Shown: piece after piece, positions 1-8,861 of the stretch
Numbering within the stretch: position 1 is the stretch's first letter
How the letters are laid out: the number at the start of each line of letters is the position of its first letter
Assembly (NCBI RefSeq): GCF_030433645.1
Contig: NZ_JAROCG010000001.1
Location: forward strand, 248,001-312,000
DNA: 64,000 bases
Reading direction: 5' to 3'
From: Arthrobacter burdickii
GTDB taxonomy: Bacteria; Actinomycetota; Actinomycetes; Actinomycetales; Micrococcaceae
The notes under the pieces: generated by a model
Told to the model about the DNA's origin: nothing
Database searches by the model: none
What the model saw: the letters and a program-made list of their open reading frames with translations, nothing else
Position numbers and translations under genes: made by a program

Positions 1-1
1 T

Positions 2-583
2 GCCGAGCCGGCACCGTCCGCCCCCGCTCCTGAGCCCCCGCCCGGATCCGGCACGCCCGTTCAGCCCACGGCGCCGTCCGACCCTCCGCCGCCCCCTCCG
101 CCGCCCGGGGAGCCATCGACACCGCCGGCCCCGTCGCCGGCGGAGCCGGTACCCTCCGAGCTGCCCGTCGAGGAGTCACCCGTCGACGAGCCGGAACCGG
201 TGCCCTCCGCGACCAGTCCGGCACCCGACGCGTCGCCCTCCGCCACGCCGTCACCGAGCACCACGGACAGCAGCCCGACGCCGTCGAAACCCGCCCCCGC
301 GGAGCCGCCGGCCGGTAACGCCGCCCGCGGCGTGGTCGGCGTGGAGGCGCCTGCGCCTGCACCTGCGTCGACCAGTCCGTCCTCCGGGATCCTCCCTACA
401 GGGCCGGCGAACATCGGGACCGTGCAGCCGCAGGCCGAAGCCGTCGCGGAGACACAAACCCGGACCGCCGGCGGACCACCGCTGCGCTACGTGGCAGCCG
501 GCGTCCTGAGCCTCGTGGCCCTCGGGCTGGCGATCGCGATCGCCGTCGTCGCGCAGCCCCGCAGGAGCCGGCGCACGCACTAG
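2..583 (+). CDS. C-terminal part of a Pro/Ser/Thr-rich membrane-anchored surface protein (partial)
   Basis: The reading frame is open from the first bases of the window, so the true start lies upstream; an internal GTG at 200 is not needed. About 150 residues are low-complexity Pro, Ala, Ser, Glu and Thr, including a run of seven prolines, followed near the C-terminus by one hydrophobic segment (about 20 residues, LRYVAAGVLSLVALGLAIAI) and a short basic tail RRSRRTH. That is the architecture of a cell-wall-spanning stalk with a C-terminal membrane anchor. No LPXTG-like motif is obvious. The function of the missing N-terminal domain cannot be inferred. A 16-bp hairpin follows the stop. Confidence 0.75.
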   Translation, partial: AEPAPSAPAPEPPPGSGTPVQPTAPSDPPPPPPPPGEPSTPPAPSPAEPVPSELPVEESPVDEPEPVPSATSPAPDASPSATPSPSTTDSSPTPSKPAPAEPPAGNAARGVVGVEAPAPAPASTSPSSGILPTGPANIGTVQPQAEAVAETQTRTAGGPPLRYVAAGVLSLVALGLAIAIAVVAQPRRSRRTH

Positions 584-600
584 GACGGGCAGCGGAAACG

Positions 601-636
601 CAGAAGGAGCCGGGAGTGACCTCCCGGCTCCTTCTG
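601..636. terminator. Bidirectional terminator hairpin between convergent genes
   Basis: A perfect 16-bp inverted repeat (601-616 with 621-636) surrounds a TGAC loop. It sits in the 69-base gap between the convergent ends of the surface protein and the M6 protease. The A/T positions at both outer ends give short T-containing tails in both directions. Confidence 0.85.
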
Positions 637-652
637 TCTCCAGCTGTCGGAC

Positions 653-2470
653 CTAGCGGACCTGCAGGGTCAGCACTCCGGTCGAGTTGGACTGGACGAC
701 CTCGATCTTCGTCCCGGTGCCGGCCACGACGACGGAGCCCTGCGGGTTCGCGGCGTCGTAGTAGGCGTTCGGGTTGGTGTCGTCGAACACGGCGGCGGCC
801 GGCTGGGACGGCGCGGTGAGCGTGGTCATGCCCGCCGCAGTCTCCCGGTGGAGGTTCAGCGCATCGGTGGCCTGCTTGCCGAAGGTGGCGTCGAAGCTCT
901 GGATGCGGTTGCGCACAACGGTGCCGTCGGACCAGGTAAGAGCCTTCGGGTGCGCGTCCACGGGCAGGGCCAGGCCCGCACCGGGGTGCTGGCGCGTGTT
1001 GTTGTTGCGCTGCGCGGTGTTCCAGTAGGTGATGCTCAGGCCGTCCTGGTACGCGTAGTGCTCCACGGTGTCGGGCGCGGTGACGCCCCAGCCGAAGTTG
1101 TACGGGCCGGTCGCGAGCGTGGCGTCATACCCTCCGTACGTGCGGTTCTCCGCGATGTAGAAGCGGTTGTTGCCCGCGGCGTCCTTGGGCAGGGTGACGA
1201 CGACGGCCTGCGGCGCCTTCGTGGCGTGGAACGAGGGGCCGATCTTGTGGACCGACTTCACGCCGGTGGTGGCGCGGTCGTAATCCAGCCAGCCGAGCTG
1301 CAGCTTCTCCCAGGCGCCCATGTGGTTCGGGGTGGTGCCGATGGAACCGTTCCCGTGGCCGAGCCACGACCCGGAGCTCATGAGCGTCCAGAAGCCGGTA
1401 CCGTTCTCTCCGCCGCTCGTGTCGTACAGGTCGGGCAGGCCGAGGTCGTGGCCGTACTCGTGCGCGAAGACGCCGAGGCCGCCGTTCTCCGGCTCCGTGG
1501 TGTAGTCACGGATCCAGAGGTTCGAGTTGCCGATCTTGATGCCGCCGTAGGGGTTGGCTGCGGGGCCGGCTGTGCCGCGGCCCGCCTGGCCTACCGCCCA
1601 GCGGTGCGACCAGATGGCCGACGACGCCGCGCCGGCTTCCTCGCCCTCGCCGGCGTGGATCGCCTGGAAGTGGTCGATGTAGCCGTCGGCCTCGTCGAAG
1701 TCGCCGTCCTTGTCGAAGTCGTAGCGGTCCCACTGGTCGAAGGTCGCGAGGTAGGCGTCGATCTCGGCGGGCGTCTTGCCTGCCGCGACCTGCGAGTCGT
1801 ACCAGGCGTTCGCCGTGTCCTGGACGAAGCGGGTCATGTCCGCCTGGCTCTCGGTCTCGCCGTAGCTGGCCGAGTTGTAGGGCACGGTGACCCAGTCGCT
1901 GACGTCGCCGTCGACCGTGTACCGGCCGCTCGACATCTCTCCGTAGACGCCCTTCAGCGACTCGCCCTCCTCGCCGAAGAACATGTCGAGGTAGTGCTCG
2001 CGGTCGAAGGTGTCGGTCCAGTAGGTGGAGTTGTCCACCGCACGGTTCGGTTCTTTGATGGTGTTGTGCGTGGGTCCGGCCGTGGAGGTGGGGAATCGCG
2101 GGTCCACCTTGTCGCCGAAGTCGACGAGGAAGGACAGGATCTGGTCGCTGTCCTGCAGTCCGTACTGCGCCCACTGGCCCGGGGCGACCTTCACGGCCTT
2201 GGAACCGTTGCGGTCCTCGACCTTCGACTCGCCGGAGATCACCTGCTCCACAGCCTGCTGGTTGAGTTCGCGGCGCTCGTCGGCCGCGGGGTCGGAGCGG
2301 TCATCGAGCCTCTCCGCAGCGCCGTCTGCGCTGGGTGAGGAGGTGGACGACGACGTCGGAGCCGTCGGTCCGGTGGTGGCCTGCGCGCTCACGGGAGCAA
2401 GCACGACGGCGCTGGTCACGGCGAGCGTCATCGCGCACCGCAGCCCCCGGATACGTGGAGTGGAATTCAA
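653..2470 (-). CDS. Secreted M6-family zinc metalloprotease (immune inhibitor A-like)
   Basis: Predicted 605-residue exported protease. The N-terminus has basic residues, a hydrophobic stretch (MTLAVTSAVVLAPVSAQA) and an Ala-X-Ala-type cleavage site, followed by a Ser/Thr-rich propeptide-like region. The zinc site HEYGHDLGLPD, an HExxHxxGxxD motif near residue 337, identifies the M6 clan. Asp-rich stretches such as DKDGDFDEADG could bind calcium. The start is TTG at 2468-2470, chosen because AAGGAGAA lies seven bases upstream; the next ATG would cut into the basic part of the signal peptide. Substrates are probably extracellular proteins. It appears monocistronic, with the hairpin at 601-636 downstream. 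Confidence 0.88.
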   Translation of the reverse strand: MNSTPRIRGLRCAMTLAVTSAVVLAPVSAQATTGPTAPTSSSTSSPSADGAAERLDDRSDPAADERRELNQQAVEQVISGESKVEDRNGSKAVKVAPGQWAQYGLQDSDQILSFLVDFGDKVDPRFPTSTAGPTHNTIKEPNRAVDNSTYWTDTFDREHYLDMFFGEEGESLKGVYGEMSSGRYTVDGDVSDWVTVPYNSASYGETESQADMTRFVQDTANAWYDSQVAAGKTPAEIDAYLATFDQWDRYDFDKDGDFDEADGYIDHFQAIHAGEGEEAGAASSAIWSHRWAVGQAGRGTAGPAANPYGGIKIGNSNLWIRDYTTEPENGGLGVFAHEYGHDLGLPDLYDTSGGENGTGFWTLMSSGSWLGHGNGSIGTTPNHMGAWEKLQLGWLDYDRATTGVKSVHKIGPSFHATKAPQAVVVTLPKDAAGNNRFYIAENRTYGGYDATLATGPYNFGWGVTAPDTVEHYAYQDGLSITYWNTAQRNNNTRQHPGAGLALPVDAHPKALTWSDGTVVRNRIQSFDATFGKQATDALNLHRETAAGMTTLTAPSQPAAAVFDDTNPNAYYDAANPQGSVVVAGTGTKIEVVQSNSTGVLTLQVR

Positions 2471-2942
2471 GGGTTCTCCTTAGTGAAATGTCCCAGCGAA
2501 ATGCAAAGCACGCTCAGGTTAGGTGCCTGAGGTTACGAACATGTTGCCTAAGTCACACGTTCTGGCTGGCACGCTAGCACCGCTCTCGGACACTTCCGGG
2601 GATTTGGTTGCATCTGGTGAACCATGTCCGGCGTGTCGGCACGATGTGGCCCTCGAGCCGGGGCCGGTCGGCTCGCCGGCGAGCGGCGTCTCGCGCCGTG
2701 GTGGGGAGGCCGGGGCCGGGGGTAGGACGCCGAGGTGCGCGGGCGGTGGCGCCGTGGGTGCCGCGCCGTGGGTGCCGCCGCGAGTAGCGCGCCGCCGGTG
2801 GCGCCGTCGTTCCCGCCTTTCGGACCTACGGCGCGTGTCGCACCGAGACACGCCGCACATCACTCCTCCGCTGCGTGAAACTCAGGAGGGACGGCGGCGC
2901 GCGTCGGGAGAGGCCGGCGGAAGGCAGCAGGGCCGCGCACCC
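2471..2942. other. 472-base intergenic region, no supported gene
   Basis: Lies between the M6 protease start and the end of the aminotransferase. Near the protease there is an inverted repeat CTCAGG (2513-2518) / CCTGAG (2526-2531) and an AACATGTT palindrome (2538-2545), possible operator elements. Further right it is very GC-rich with a 14-base direct repeat (2750-2763 and 2764-2777). Open frames here have no ribosome site or recognisable product. Confidence 0.5.
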
Positions 2943-4082
2943 TCATGCGAAGGCTGCCAGCACCTCCGCCGCCTCGCCGAGGACCTCGGAGCGGGTGGTC
3001 GCATGCACGGAGAGCCGTATGCGGTCCGGTCCGTGCAGCGTCACGGAGATCCCGGCTGCGGCGAGCGCCGCGTGCGCGTCGGCCGCCCGTCCCGGAAGGC
3101 CCGCGACCACGATCCCCGCGCGGTCGTCGCGCTCCCGGGGCGAGAGGACCGGCACCCGCGCGGCGTCGAGCTGGTCGATCAGTGCCTTCGCGTGCGTCGC
3201 GATAATGCCCTCGATGGCCGGCACACCCACCGACTCGATCAGTTCGAGGGCCTCCGCGAACGCCCCACTCGCATACGGGGACAGGTTCGAGATGGAAAAA
3301 CGCCCCGCCCCCGGCAGCGGCGGGTGTTCCTCACCGTCGTACCGGCGGGCGTCGGTGACCCCCGTCCAGCCGGTGAGCAGGGGCTCGATGCGCTCGAGTC
3401 CCTGCGGTGACAGGGCGATCCCGGCCACGCCCCAGCCGCCGCGGACCCACTTCTGCGCGCCGGCGATGAGTACGTCGGCGAGCGTCCAGTCGAGGTCGGC
3501 GACGCCGAAGCCCTGGATGCCATCGACGACGAGGAGGCGATCGGCGCCGATCACCTCACGGATTCCCGCGAGATCCACCCGATAGCCGGTGCGGAAGTCG
3601 ACGGCGCTGACGCTCACGGCAACGGTGTCATCGGTCAGGTGGCGGGCGACGACGTCGGGCGTCACCTGGGTGCCGGGTGCCCCCATCAGGTCGGCGCGCG
3701 CACGACCCACTGTCCCGGTGCGCAGCCAGGGGTAGGTGTTGGACGGGAACTCACCGGCGCCGACGAGCACTGTCCCACCGGACAGGCCGAAGGCCACCTG
3801 GAACAGGCCGAGAGAGGTGCTACCGGTCAGTCCCACCTGTTCGAGCGGAAAACCGCTGAGCCGGGAGAAGGCCTCCCGCGCCCGGTTGTCCTCGCCCTCG
3901 AGCGTGCTGCTCGCGCCGACCGCACCCTCGCCGGCCGTCTCCAGGAGCTGCGCCACATGGTCGCGGACCGCGCTCGACGGCGGGCCGAAGCTCGCGAAGT
4001 TCAGGTACCCGGGAGCCTCCGAGAAGGACGACTGGTAGGCGGCGAAGGCGGCCCCGTCGTCCGCCTGCCTGGGACTGCTCAT
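2943..4082 (-). CDS. Class V aminotransferase-fold PLP enzyme (kynureninase/cysteine desulfurase-like)
   Basis: 379-residue PLP-dependent enzyme of the class V aminotransferase superfamily. The Schiff-base lysine is in AGAQKWVRGGWG; upstream VDGIQGFGVADLDW supplies the Asp and Gln/His-type ring contacts typical of the fold. The N-terminal LNFASFGPPSSAVRDHV is the usual substrate-loop start. The frame continues far upstream, but ATG at 4082 follows GGAGGA with five bases between and opens the conserved domain. Sequence alone does not say whether it is an aminotransferase, lyase or desulfurase; no CxxC or scaffold gene (SufU/IscU) is nearby. It is divergent from the GNAT gene at 4215. Confidence 0.8.
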   Translation of the reverse strand: MSSPRQADDGAAFAAYQSSFSEAPGYLNFASFGPPSSAVRDHVAQLLETAGEGAVGASSTLEGEDNRAREAFSRLSGFPLEQVGLTGSTSLGLFQVAFGLSGGTVLVGAGEFPSNTYPWLRTGTVGRARADLMGAPGTQVTPDVVARHLTDDTVAVSVSAVDFRTGYRVDLAGIREVIGADRLLVVDGIQGFGVADLDWTLADVLIAGAQKWVRGGWGVAGIALSPQGLERIEPLLTGWTGVTDARRYDGEEHPPLPGAGRFSISNLSPYASGAFAEALELIESVGVPAIEGIIATHAKALIDQLDAARVPVLSPRERDDRAGIVVAGLPGRAADAHAALAAAGISVTLHGPDRIRLSVHATTRSEVLGEAAEVLAAFA

Positions 4083-4214
4083 GCTCTTCCTCCGCTGTCT
4101 GGCTGGTGGGAGCGATTTGTGGCCGCTCCTCCGGAAAGCTATCAGGTGGTAGCTGCTTGCGCGGAGGGACTGCACGGACCACAGTGGAGGATCCGCAGAG
4201 GAAGGACTCCCTCG

Positions 4215-4802
4215 ATGCCCTTCGCCATCCACCCGGCGACCTCCGAGAGGTTCGACGACGTCGCACTCCTGCTTGCACCCCGCAACCCCGACTCCCCGAC
4301 CTGTTGGTGCCTCACCTACCGCCTGCCGCCGAAGGAGAACCAGGCACTGACGGCGCGCGAACGGCCCGAGAAGGTCCGGGAGCTCTGCAGCGGGCACATT
4401 CCGCCGGGCATCCTCGCCTACGACGGCGCTGACGTGGTCGGCTGGTGCGGCGTGGCTCCACGGTCGGACCTGCACGCCTTCACGCACGGCACGAGGATCC
4501 CGCGGGTCGACGACCTGCCTGTGTGGACGGTCTGGTGTTTCCGGGTGCGCGGCGGGCACCGAGGGAGGGGCGTCGCACAGGCGTTGCTCGGGGGCGCCGT
4601 CGAGCATGCGAGGCATTCCGGCGCGCCGGCGATCGAGGGCTACCCGGTGGACAACCGTGGCGCCAGGGTCAACGCCACGATGGCCTACGTGGGAACCCGC
4701 AGCCTGTTCGAGAACGCGGGCTTCACGAAAGCCGCGGACACGGGCTCCGTGTCCGACGGCTTCCCCCGCGTGTTGATGCGACTGGCCCTCGAACAGTACT
4801 GA
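4215..4802 (+). CDS. GNAT-family N-acetyltransferase
   Basis: 195-residue predicted acetyltransferase. The acetyl-CoA binding signature RGGHRGRGVAQALL (R/QxxGxG/A type) lies near residue 120, after a beta-strand WTVWCFRV; the preceding segment (YDGADVVGWCGVAP) matches the GNAT beta2-beta3 hairpin. The C-terminal LFENAGFTKAAD is the usual GNAT end. ATG at 4215 has AGGAAGGA eight bases upstream; the longer frame to 3639 is antisense to the aminotransferase. Cys-rich N-terminal region (SPTCWCLTY) is typical of a GNAT subgroup of unknown substrate. Confidence 0.82.
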   Translation: MPFAIHPATSERFDDVALLLAPRNPDSPTCWCLTYRLPPKENQALTARERPEKVRELCSGHIPPGILAYDGADVVGWCGVAPRSDLHAFTHGTRIPRVDDLPVWTVWCFRVRGGHRGRGVAQALLGGAVEHARHSGAPAIEGYPVDNRGARVNATMAYVGTRSLFENAGFTKAADTGSVSDGFPRVLMRLALEQY

Positions 4803-4830
4803 CCCGCGGGCTGTCGGCGAAGCGCAGCCG

Positions 4831-5949
4831 TCAACGGCGCTTCTTCGCGCCCTTGATGATCGCATTGGGGCTGTTCGTCGGAATTCTCGCGGATCCTTCG
4901 TCGGCGGCGTCGGCCCGACGACCGGTGGCCCTCCTGGAGGCGGTGCCGGATGCCTTTCCTGACGTCCCGCCAGCTCGACCGCGGGTACCGGCCGTGGATC
5001 CGCGAGCGCCCGGGATATCGCCGACGTTGGTTGCGATACGTTCTTTCCGCACCTCCTCGGTGACCGTCACCCTTCCTTCGACCGTAGCCTTACCCAGCCG
5101 GACCCGCTCGACCGCCACGGTTTCCTTGCTCACCACGGCGCGCTCCTCCCGACCCACCATCTCCACGACCTCCTCCTGGAAGAGCGAGTCGCCCGCAGTG
5201 AGGTCACCGGTCGTCCCGGTGATGGGTTCGCGCTCGATCCGAAGCTCCTCCCTGGAAAGGGGCACCGTCTGCACGGCCTCTTCGGTGACGACATACTTCC
5301 GGAGTCGGACGCGTGCCGCCTCGTACGGCTCGGTCCTGATGCGAAGTTGCTCTTCCGAGCGGACCATCCAGGGTTCACCGCCGTCGCGCCCTCCGCGCAC
5401 GGCCTCCTCCCGGCCCGTCGTCGTCGCCGTCGCCGGGTCGGTCGTTGTCGCTGCGTCCCGGCTGGTCGCCGTCGCCGTCACGGGAACGGTCGCCGTCGCC
5501 GTCGCTGTCACGGGAACGGCGGGTGTCGCCGTCGCTGTCACGGGAACGGCGGGTGTCGCCGTCGCGGGAACGGTGGCTGTCGCGGGAACGGTGGCTGTCG
5601 CTGTCGTTGCATCGGGGCCGGCCAGGCCGTAATGGCGATACAGCTCGAGCTCGTCCTCCGGGCTCAGGTGTCCGTCCCGCTCCGTCGACGGAGCATGTTT
5701 GATCACGTCACGCGGGTAGCCCACGACGAGCTGGTCACCCTGCACCTCGGCGCCTGCCAGGGGGACGAAGGACTCCTTCGTGCCGAACAGTCCCGTGTGG
5801 ACGGTGACCCACGTGGGCTCATCGGTGGCGTCGTCCAGGAACACCACGCCGATCGCGCCGACCTTGTCCCCCTGACGGGTGACCACCGCGCGGTGACGGC
5901 GAAGGAGTGGGGTGAGGTCGTTCATGGTGAGCATGGGCCAGCCTGTCAT
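4831..5949 (-). CDS. PRC-barrel and DUF2382 (YsnF/AvaK-type) stress protein with a Thr/Ala/Pro repeat linker
   Basis: 372 residues. Residues 1-105 form a PRC-barrel-like domain (GDKVGAIGVVFLDDATDEPTW, then VVGYPRDVIKHAP). A low-complexity linker of about 55 residues made of TATP/VPATA units follows. Residues about 195-310 are a DUF2382 domain (EEQLRIRTEPYEAARVRLRKY ... EEVRKERI), and the tail is Gly/Ala/Arg-rich ending KGAKKRR. This combination is common in actinobacteria and linked to general stress; no enzyme activity is known. ATG at 5949 is used; ATGs at 5934 and 5925 are alternatives with no better ribosome site. Confidence 0.85.
   Translation of the reverse strand: MTGWPMLTMNDLTPLLRRHRAVVTRQGDKVGAIGVVFLDDATDEPTWVTVHTGLFGTKESFVPLAGAEVQGDQLVVGYPRDVIKHAPSTERDGHLSPEDELELYRHYGLAGPDATTATATVPATATVPATATPAVPVTATATPAVPVTATATATVPVTATATSRDAATTTDPATATTTGREEAVRGGRDGGEPWMVRSEEQLRIRTEPYEAARVRLRKYVVTEEAVQTVPLSREELRIEREPITGTTGDLTAGDSLFQEEVVEMVGREERAVVSKETVAVERVRLGKATVEGRVTVTEEVRKERIATNVGDIPGARGSTAGTRGRAGGTSGKASGTASRRATGRRADAADEGSARIPTNSPNAIIKGAKKRR
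5461..5608. repeat. In-frame tandem repeats coding the Ala/Thr/Pro/Val linker
   Basis: The 30 bases at 5501-5530 are repeated exactly at 5531-5560, and the 18 bases at 5561-5578 exactly at 5579-5596; related units flank them. All unit lengths are multiples of three, so copy-number change alters linker length without breaking the DUF2382 gene. Confidence 0.85.
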
Positions 5950-6076
5950 CGGTTCTGCCGCCTCGAACAGCGGATAAACCTCAGACTAGGGCGGCCTCCC
6001 GCTCATAACAAGCATGCTTAGTATCGTCCGGTTGCCGCCCACGACAGGCGGATGCATGCGTTCGCTGGGCCCTCCG

Positions 6077-7054
6077 TCAGGCAGCCGCGAGTTCCGCGAG
6101 CAGCCCGTCCGACCGGGCCTGCCCCTCGAGATCGAACGCCCCGCCGCTCACCAGCAGCTCGTCGGCACCCGTGCGGGCCTGGAGCTCCGTCAGCTGTCGC
6201 GCCACGTCCGCCGGCGTCCCGTGGACGGCAGTGGCGAGCGACTCCTGAACGAATCCCTCTTCCCGCACCGAGAGGGGTTCGTCCCCCACGGCCTCCAGCG
6301 GCGGGAAGTAGCCCCTGGTCCGCGAGACGGCGAGCGCGCGGGCTTCGGGCAGCAGCAGGTGGCGCGCCTGGGACGTCGTCCCCGCGACCGCGACGTTCAC
6401 CGACACCAGGACCTTCGGCTCGTCCCACCACGGTGACGGACGGAACTGTTCCCGGTAGCGCTCGAGCACGGGGATGCGATCCCGGAACAGCGCGGGCCCG
6501 CCGAGCACGACGGCGAGGCCGGAGCGGGCCGTGATGTCCACGCCCTGGCCGGTGGCGAGGACGAAGACGGGCGTTCGCCCGCCGTCCTGGGGGCGAGCGG
6601 GAACGGGAGCGGTGCCGCCTAGGAAGGCGAGCAGTTCGGCGATGTCCTGCTCGAACCGGTCGGCGTCCTGCTTCCCGGTCCGCAGGGCGGCCCGCACGGC
6701 CTGCGTGAAGCCGAGCGAGCGGCCGATTCCCAGGTCGAAGCGGCCATCGAACAGGGCACCGAGCGTGGCGGCCTGCTCGGCGACGACCAGGGGCTGGTGG
6801 TTCGGCAGCATGATCCCGCCCGTGCCGACGCGGATCGTGCTCGTGCGCGCGGCGACCGCGGCCGCGAGCACGGCCGGCACCGACCCTGCGATGCCGGGCA
6901 CGCCGTGGTGCTCGGCGACCCAGAACCTCCGGTACCCGAGCCGCTCGGCCCGCTGCGCGCGCTCCCCGACGCGTCGCAGCGTGTCCGATTCGGAGGAGCC
7001 GAGCCGGGACTGCGCGCGATCGAGGATGGACAGGCCGTCGAAAGGAAGGGACAT
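6077..7054 (-). CDS. LLM-class flavin-dependent oxidoreductase (MsnO8-like)
   Basis: 325-residue bacterial-luciferase-like TIM barrel. Recognised by the N-terminal LSILDRAQSR, RFWVAEHHGVPGIAGS (EHH motif), IRVGTGGIMLPNHQPLVVAEQ and GRFDLGIGRS, all in the order of the family. Such enzymes use reduced FMN or F420 to oxidise diverse substrates; the substrate here cannot be told. ATG at 7054 begins just at the first beta-strand; the frame runs to 7165 and beyond, but that extension overlaps the region upstream of the divergent gene at 7177. No strong ribosome site (AGGGG about ten bases upstream). Confidence 0.85.
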   Translation of the reverse strand: MSLPFDGLSILDRAQSRLGSSESDTLRRVGERAQRAERLGYRRFWVAEHHGVPGIAGSVPAVLAAAVAARTSTIRVGTGGIMLPNHQPLVVAEQAATLGALFDGRFDLGIGRSLGFTQAVRAALRTGKQDADRFEQDIAELLAFLGGTAPVPARPQDGGRTPVFVLATGQGVDITARSGLAVVLGGPALFRDRIPVLERYREQFRPSPWWDEPKVLVSVNVAVAGTTSQARHLLLPEARALAVSRTRGYFPPLEAVGDEPLSVREEGFVQESLATAVHGTPADVARQLTELQARTGADELLVSGGAFDLEGQARSDGLLAELAAA

Positions 7055-7176
7055 ACTCCGTGGAACCCCTAGGGGGCGGGCAGCATTCCGGGTACTCTTG
7101 CGGGACGGGCGGCGGCGACGCCGTCCGAGTCTGCCGAACAACGAGGTCCGGCCGGCCGAGAACACCAGCGAGCATC

Positions 7177-7509
7177 ATGAGGATCTTCACCGGAATCCGC
7201 CGTCGCAGGCAGCAACCGTCCGCACCCGCCCCTGACCGCGTGCCCGCGGCGAGCCAGCTCGACATCCTCGCCGCCAGCATCGCCGACTCCCAGGCACGCC
7301 TGCTCGTGATCGCTGATCGTGTTGCCGACGGCCACGGCCAACCCGGCGACGAGAGCCGACTGCGCATCCAGCGGGAGATGACCGCCAGTTTCCAGAAGCG
7401 CCTCGAGAAGCTCGCACTGCCCGTCGGGACGGGCGACGACGCCGAGGCCTGGTTGCGCTCCATCACCGACCCGTCCAGCCTGGCCACCCGGCAGAAGGAC
7501 TCGCACTAG
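7177..7509 (+). CDS. Small hypothetical protein with basic N-terminus
   Basis: 110 residues, unrecognised. The N-terminus MRIFTGIRRRRQQ is strongly basic, then a Pro/Ala linker and a predicted helical region (LDILAASIADSQARLLVIADRVADG and LRIQREMTASFQKRLEKLAL) with heptad-like spacing. No membrane segment or signal peptide. ATG at 7177 is chosen because the upstream part of the frame (to 7060) is low-complexity and overlaps the divergent promoter region. Divergent from the luciferase-like gene; function unknown. Confidence 0.6.
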   Translation: MRIFTGIRRRRQQPSAPAPDRVPAASQLDILAASIADSQARLLVIADRVADGHGQPGDESRLRIQREMTASFQKRLEKLALPVGTGDDAEAWLRSITDPSSLATRQKDSH

Positions 7510-7644
7510 CAGTCCTGCGGTGGGCGTGCGTGCCCGTTTCGGATGACGGCATTCGGATAATGACAGTGGCACGCGTCAGGATGAGGCTCTGCCGCCGGCT
7601 GGACACCTGCAGCCGGCGTGGTCTCACCGAAAGGACTTCCCGTC

Positions 7645-8499
7645 ATGATGGGCGCCCACCATGCTGCCTGCGGCGCTGCCGCCTGGGTCGCTGCCACCAC
7701 CCGGATCGAGCTGGGGCTCGGCCCCCTGGCCGCCGTACTGCCGGTCCTGCCGGAGTCCGTCACCCTCGGATTCGGCCTCCTGGATGTCAGCCCCGTGGGC
7801 GTCGTCACGGGAGCCCTGGTCACGGCGGGCGCCGCGCTCCTGCCCGACGCTGACCACCACAACGCCACCATCGCCCACTCGCTGCCGCCGCTGTCCAACC
7901 TGTTCTGCGCCGGCGTAGGCGCCATCTCCGGTGGCCACCGGCGCGGCACCCATTCGCTGCTCGGCGTCGCCGCGTTCGTCGCCGTCGCGTTCGTCGCGGG
8001 GCTCTGGACGGTCGAGACCGCCGATTTCGGCACCATCTACCCGGGCGCGGGCCTGCTGACGGTGCTCCTCGTCTCCTTCGCCGCCAAAGCCCTGAAGATC
8101 ATCCCGGACGGCATGCGGAGGTCGCCGTGGGCGGTCGGCCTGACCGCCGGCGCGTTCGTCACCGCGTTCGCGCCGGAGGAGCAGTTCTGGTTCCCCCTCG
8201 CCGTCGGCGTCGGGGCCGTCGTCCACATCCTCGGCGACATGCTCACGACCGGCGGGTGCAACCCCGTCTACCCGTTCCGGCTCCGGCGTCCGCGCAGCCT
8301 GGCGAAGCTGCCGGTGGTCGCGCAGGTGTGGCGGCCGAACGGCAATATCGCGGTGCCCGTCCTCGGCAACGCCGGTTCCCTCCGCGAGTGGTGCCTCCTC
8401 GTCCCGGTCTCGCTCTACGCGCTCGGCGGCATCGGCTGGGCCGTGCTCCGGATCGACGACGGCGGGACGGCGGTCGCACGCCTGTCCGGAATGGGGTGA
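7645..8499 (+). CDS. Membrane metal-dependent hydrolase, YdjM/DUF457 family
   Basis: 284 residues, predicted integral membrane. Metal-ligand motifs in family order: MMGAHHAACG at the N-terminus, LLPDADHHNA (DxDHHN), GGHRRGTHSLLG and VHILGDMLTTGG. Several hydrophobic helices lie between them. YdjM in E. coli is LexA-controlled, but its reaction is not established; no LexA box is evident here. ATG at 7645 (7648 also possible) follows AAAGGA; the earlier GTG at 7618 lacks a ribosome site. Confidence 0.85.
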   Translation: MMGAHHAACGAAAWVAATTRIELGLGPLAAVLPVLPESVTLGFGLLDVSPVGVVTGALVTAGAALLPDADHHNATIAHSLPPLSNLFCAGVGAISGGHRRGTHSLLGVAAFVAVAFVAGLWTVETADFGTIYPGAGLLTVLLVSFAAKALKIIPDGMRRSPWAVGLTAGAFVTAFAPEEQFWFPLAVGVGAVVHILGDMLTTGGCNPVYPFRLRRPRSLAKLPVVAQVWRPNGNIAVPVLGNAGSLREWCLLVPVSLYALGGIGWAVLRIDDGGTAVARLSGMG

Positions 8500-8605
8500 G
8501 GGAGAGCCGAGGGCGGGCTCAGGGCGAACTGAGCGAGATACGTAAGAAGCCGGAAACACAGCCGCGCTAGTGTCGGAGCTGACACCGGAAGCTGGAGGAG
8601 TTTCT

Positions 8606-8788
8606 ATGCATCGCGACGGCTTGTTCTTCGATCCCCTGCAGGACGAGGCGGACGCCCCGCCCGCGGCGCCCGAGCCCGCGCGGCACCGCCGGCCGAGTGC
8701 CGAGGAACTGCAGGTCCAGCGTCAACGGGAGCTCGCGCGCGTCCAGGACGAGCTGAAGCGGATGGCCCGGGGGTCCCGACGCCGCTGA
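8606..8788 (+). CDS. Small charged hypothetical protein
   Basis: 60 residues: MHRDGLFFDPLQDEAD, a Pro/Ala/Glu linker and a C-terminal basic amphipathic helix (AEELQVQRQRELARVQDELKRMARGSRRR). ATG at 8606 sits six bases after GGAGGAG, an excellent ribosome site, and a hairpin overlaps the stop, so this looks like a real compact transcription unit. No family recognised; the Arg-rich C-terminal helix could bind nucleic acid or a partner, which is a guess. Confidence 0.65.
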   Translation: MHRDGLFFDPLQDEADAPPAAPEPARHRRPSAEELQVQRQRELARVQDELKRMARGSRRR

Positions 8789-8817
8789 CGACGGCGGGAC
8801 TCAAGCCCGCCGTCGTC
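8787..8817. terminator. Terminator hairpin overlapping the stop codon
   Basis: Perfect 12-bp stem (8787-8798 with 8806-8817), loop ACTCAAG. It overlaps the TGA of the 60-residue gene and faces the convergent FrnE-like gene. Confidence 0.75.
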
Positions 8818-8861
8818 GTCCACGGCCTACCCCTCAGGGCGTGCCGTTCACAAGTGGAGGC

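Noticed and set aside
848..2338. Long plus-strand open frame (496 codons) rich in Val, Gly and Glu
   Set aside because: Antisense to the M6 protease, which has clear catalytic motifs; composition is a GC-rich shadow.
2511..2545. IdeR/DtxR iron box upstream of the M6 protease
   Set aside because: Resembles TTAGGT...ACCTAA only in part and in wrong spacing for the 19-bp consensus.
5461..5608. Tandem repeats as a CRISPR array
   Set aside because: In-frame within a coding gene and directly adjacent without spacers.
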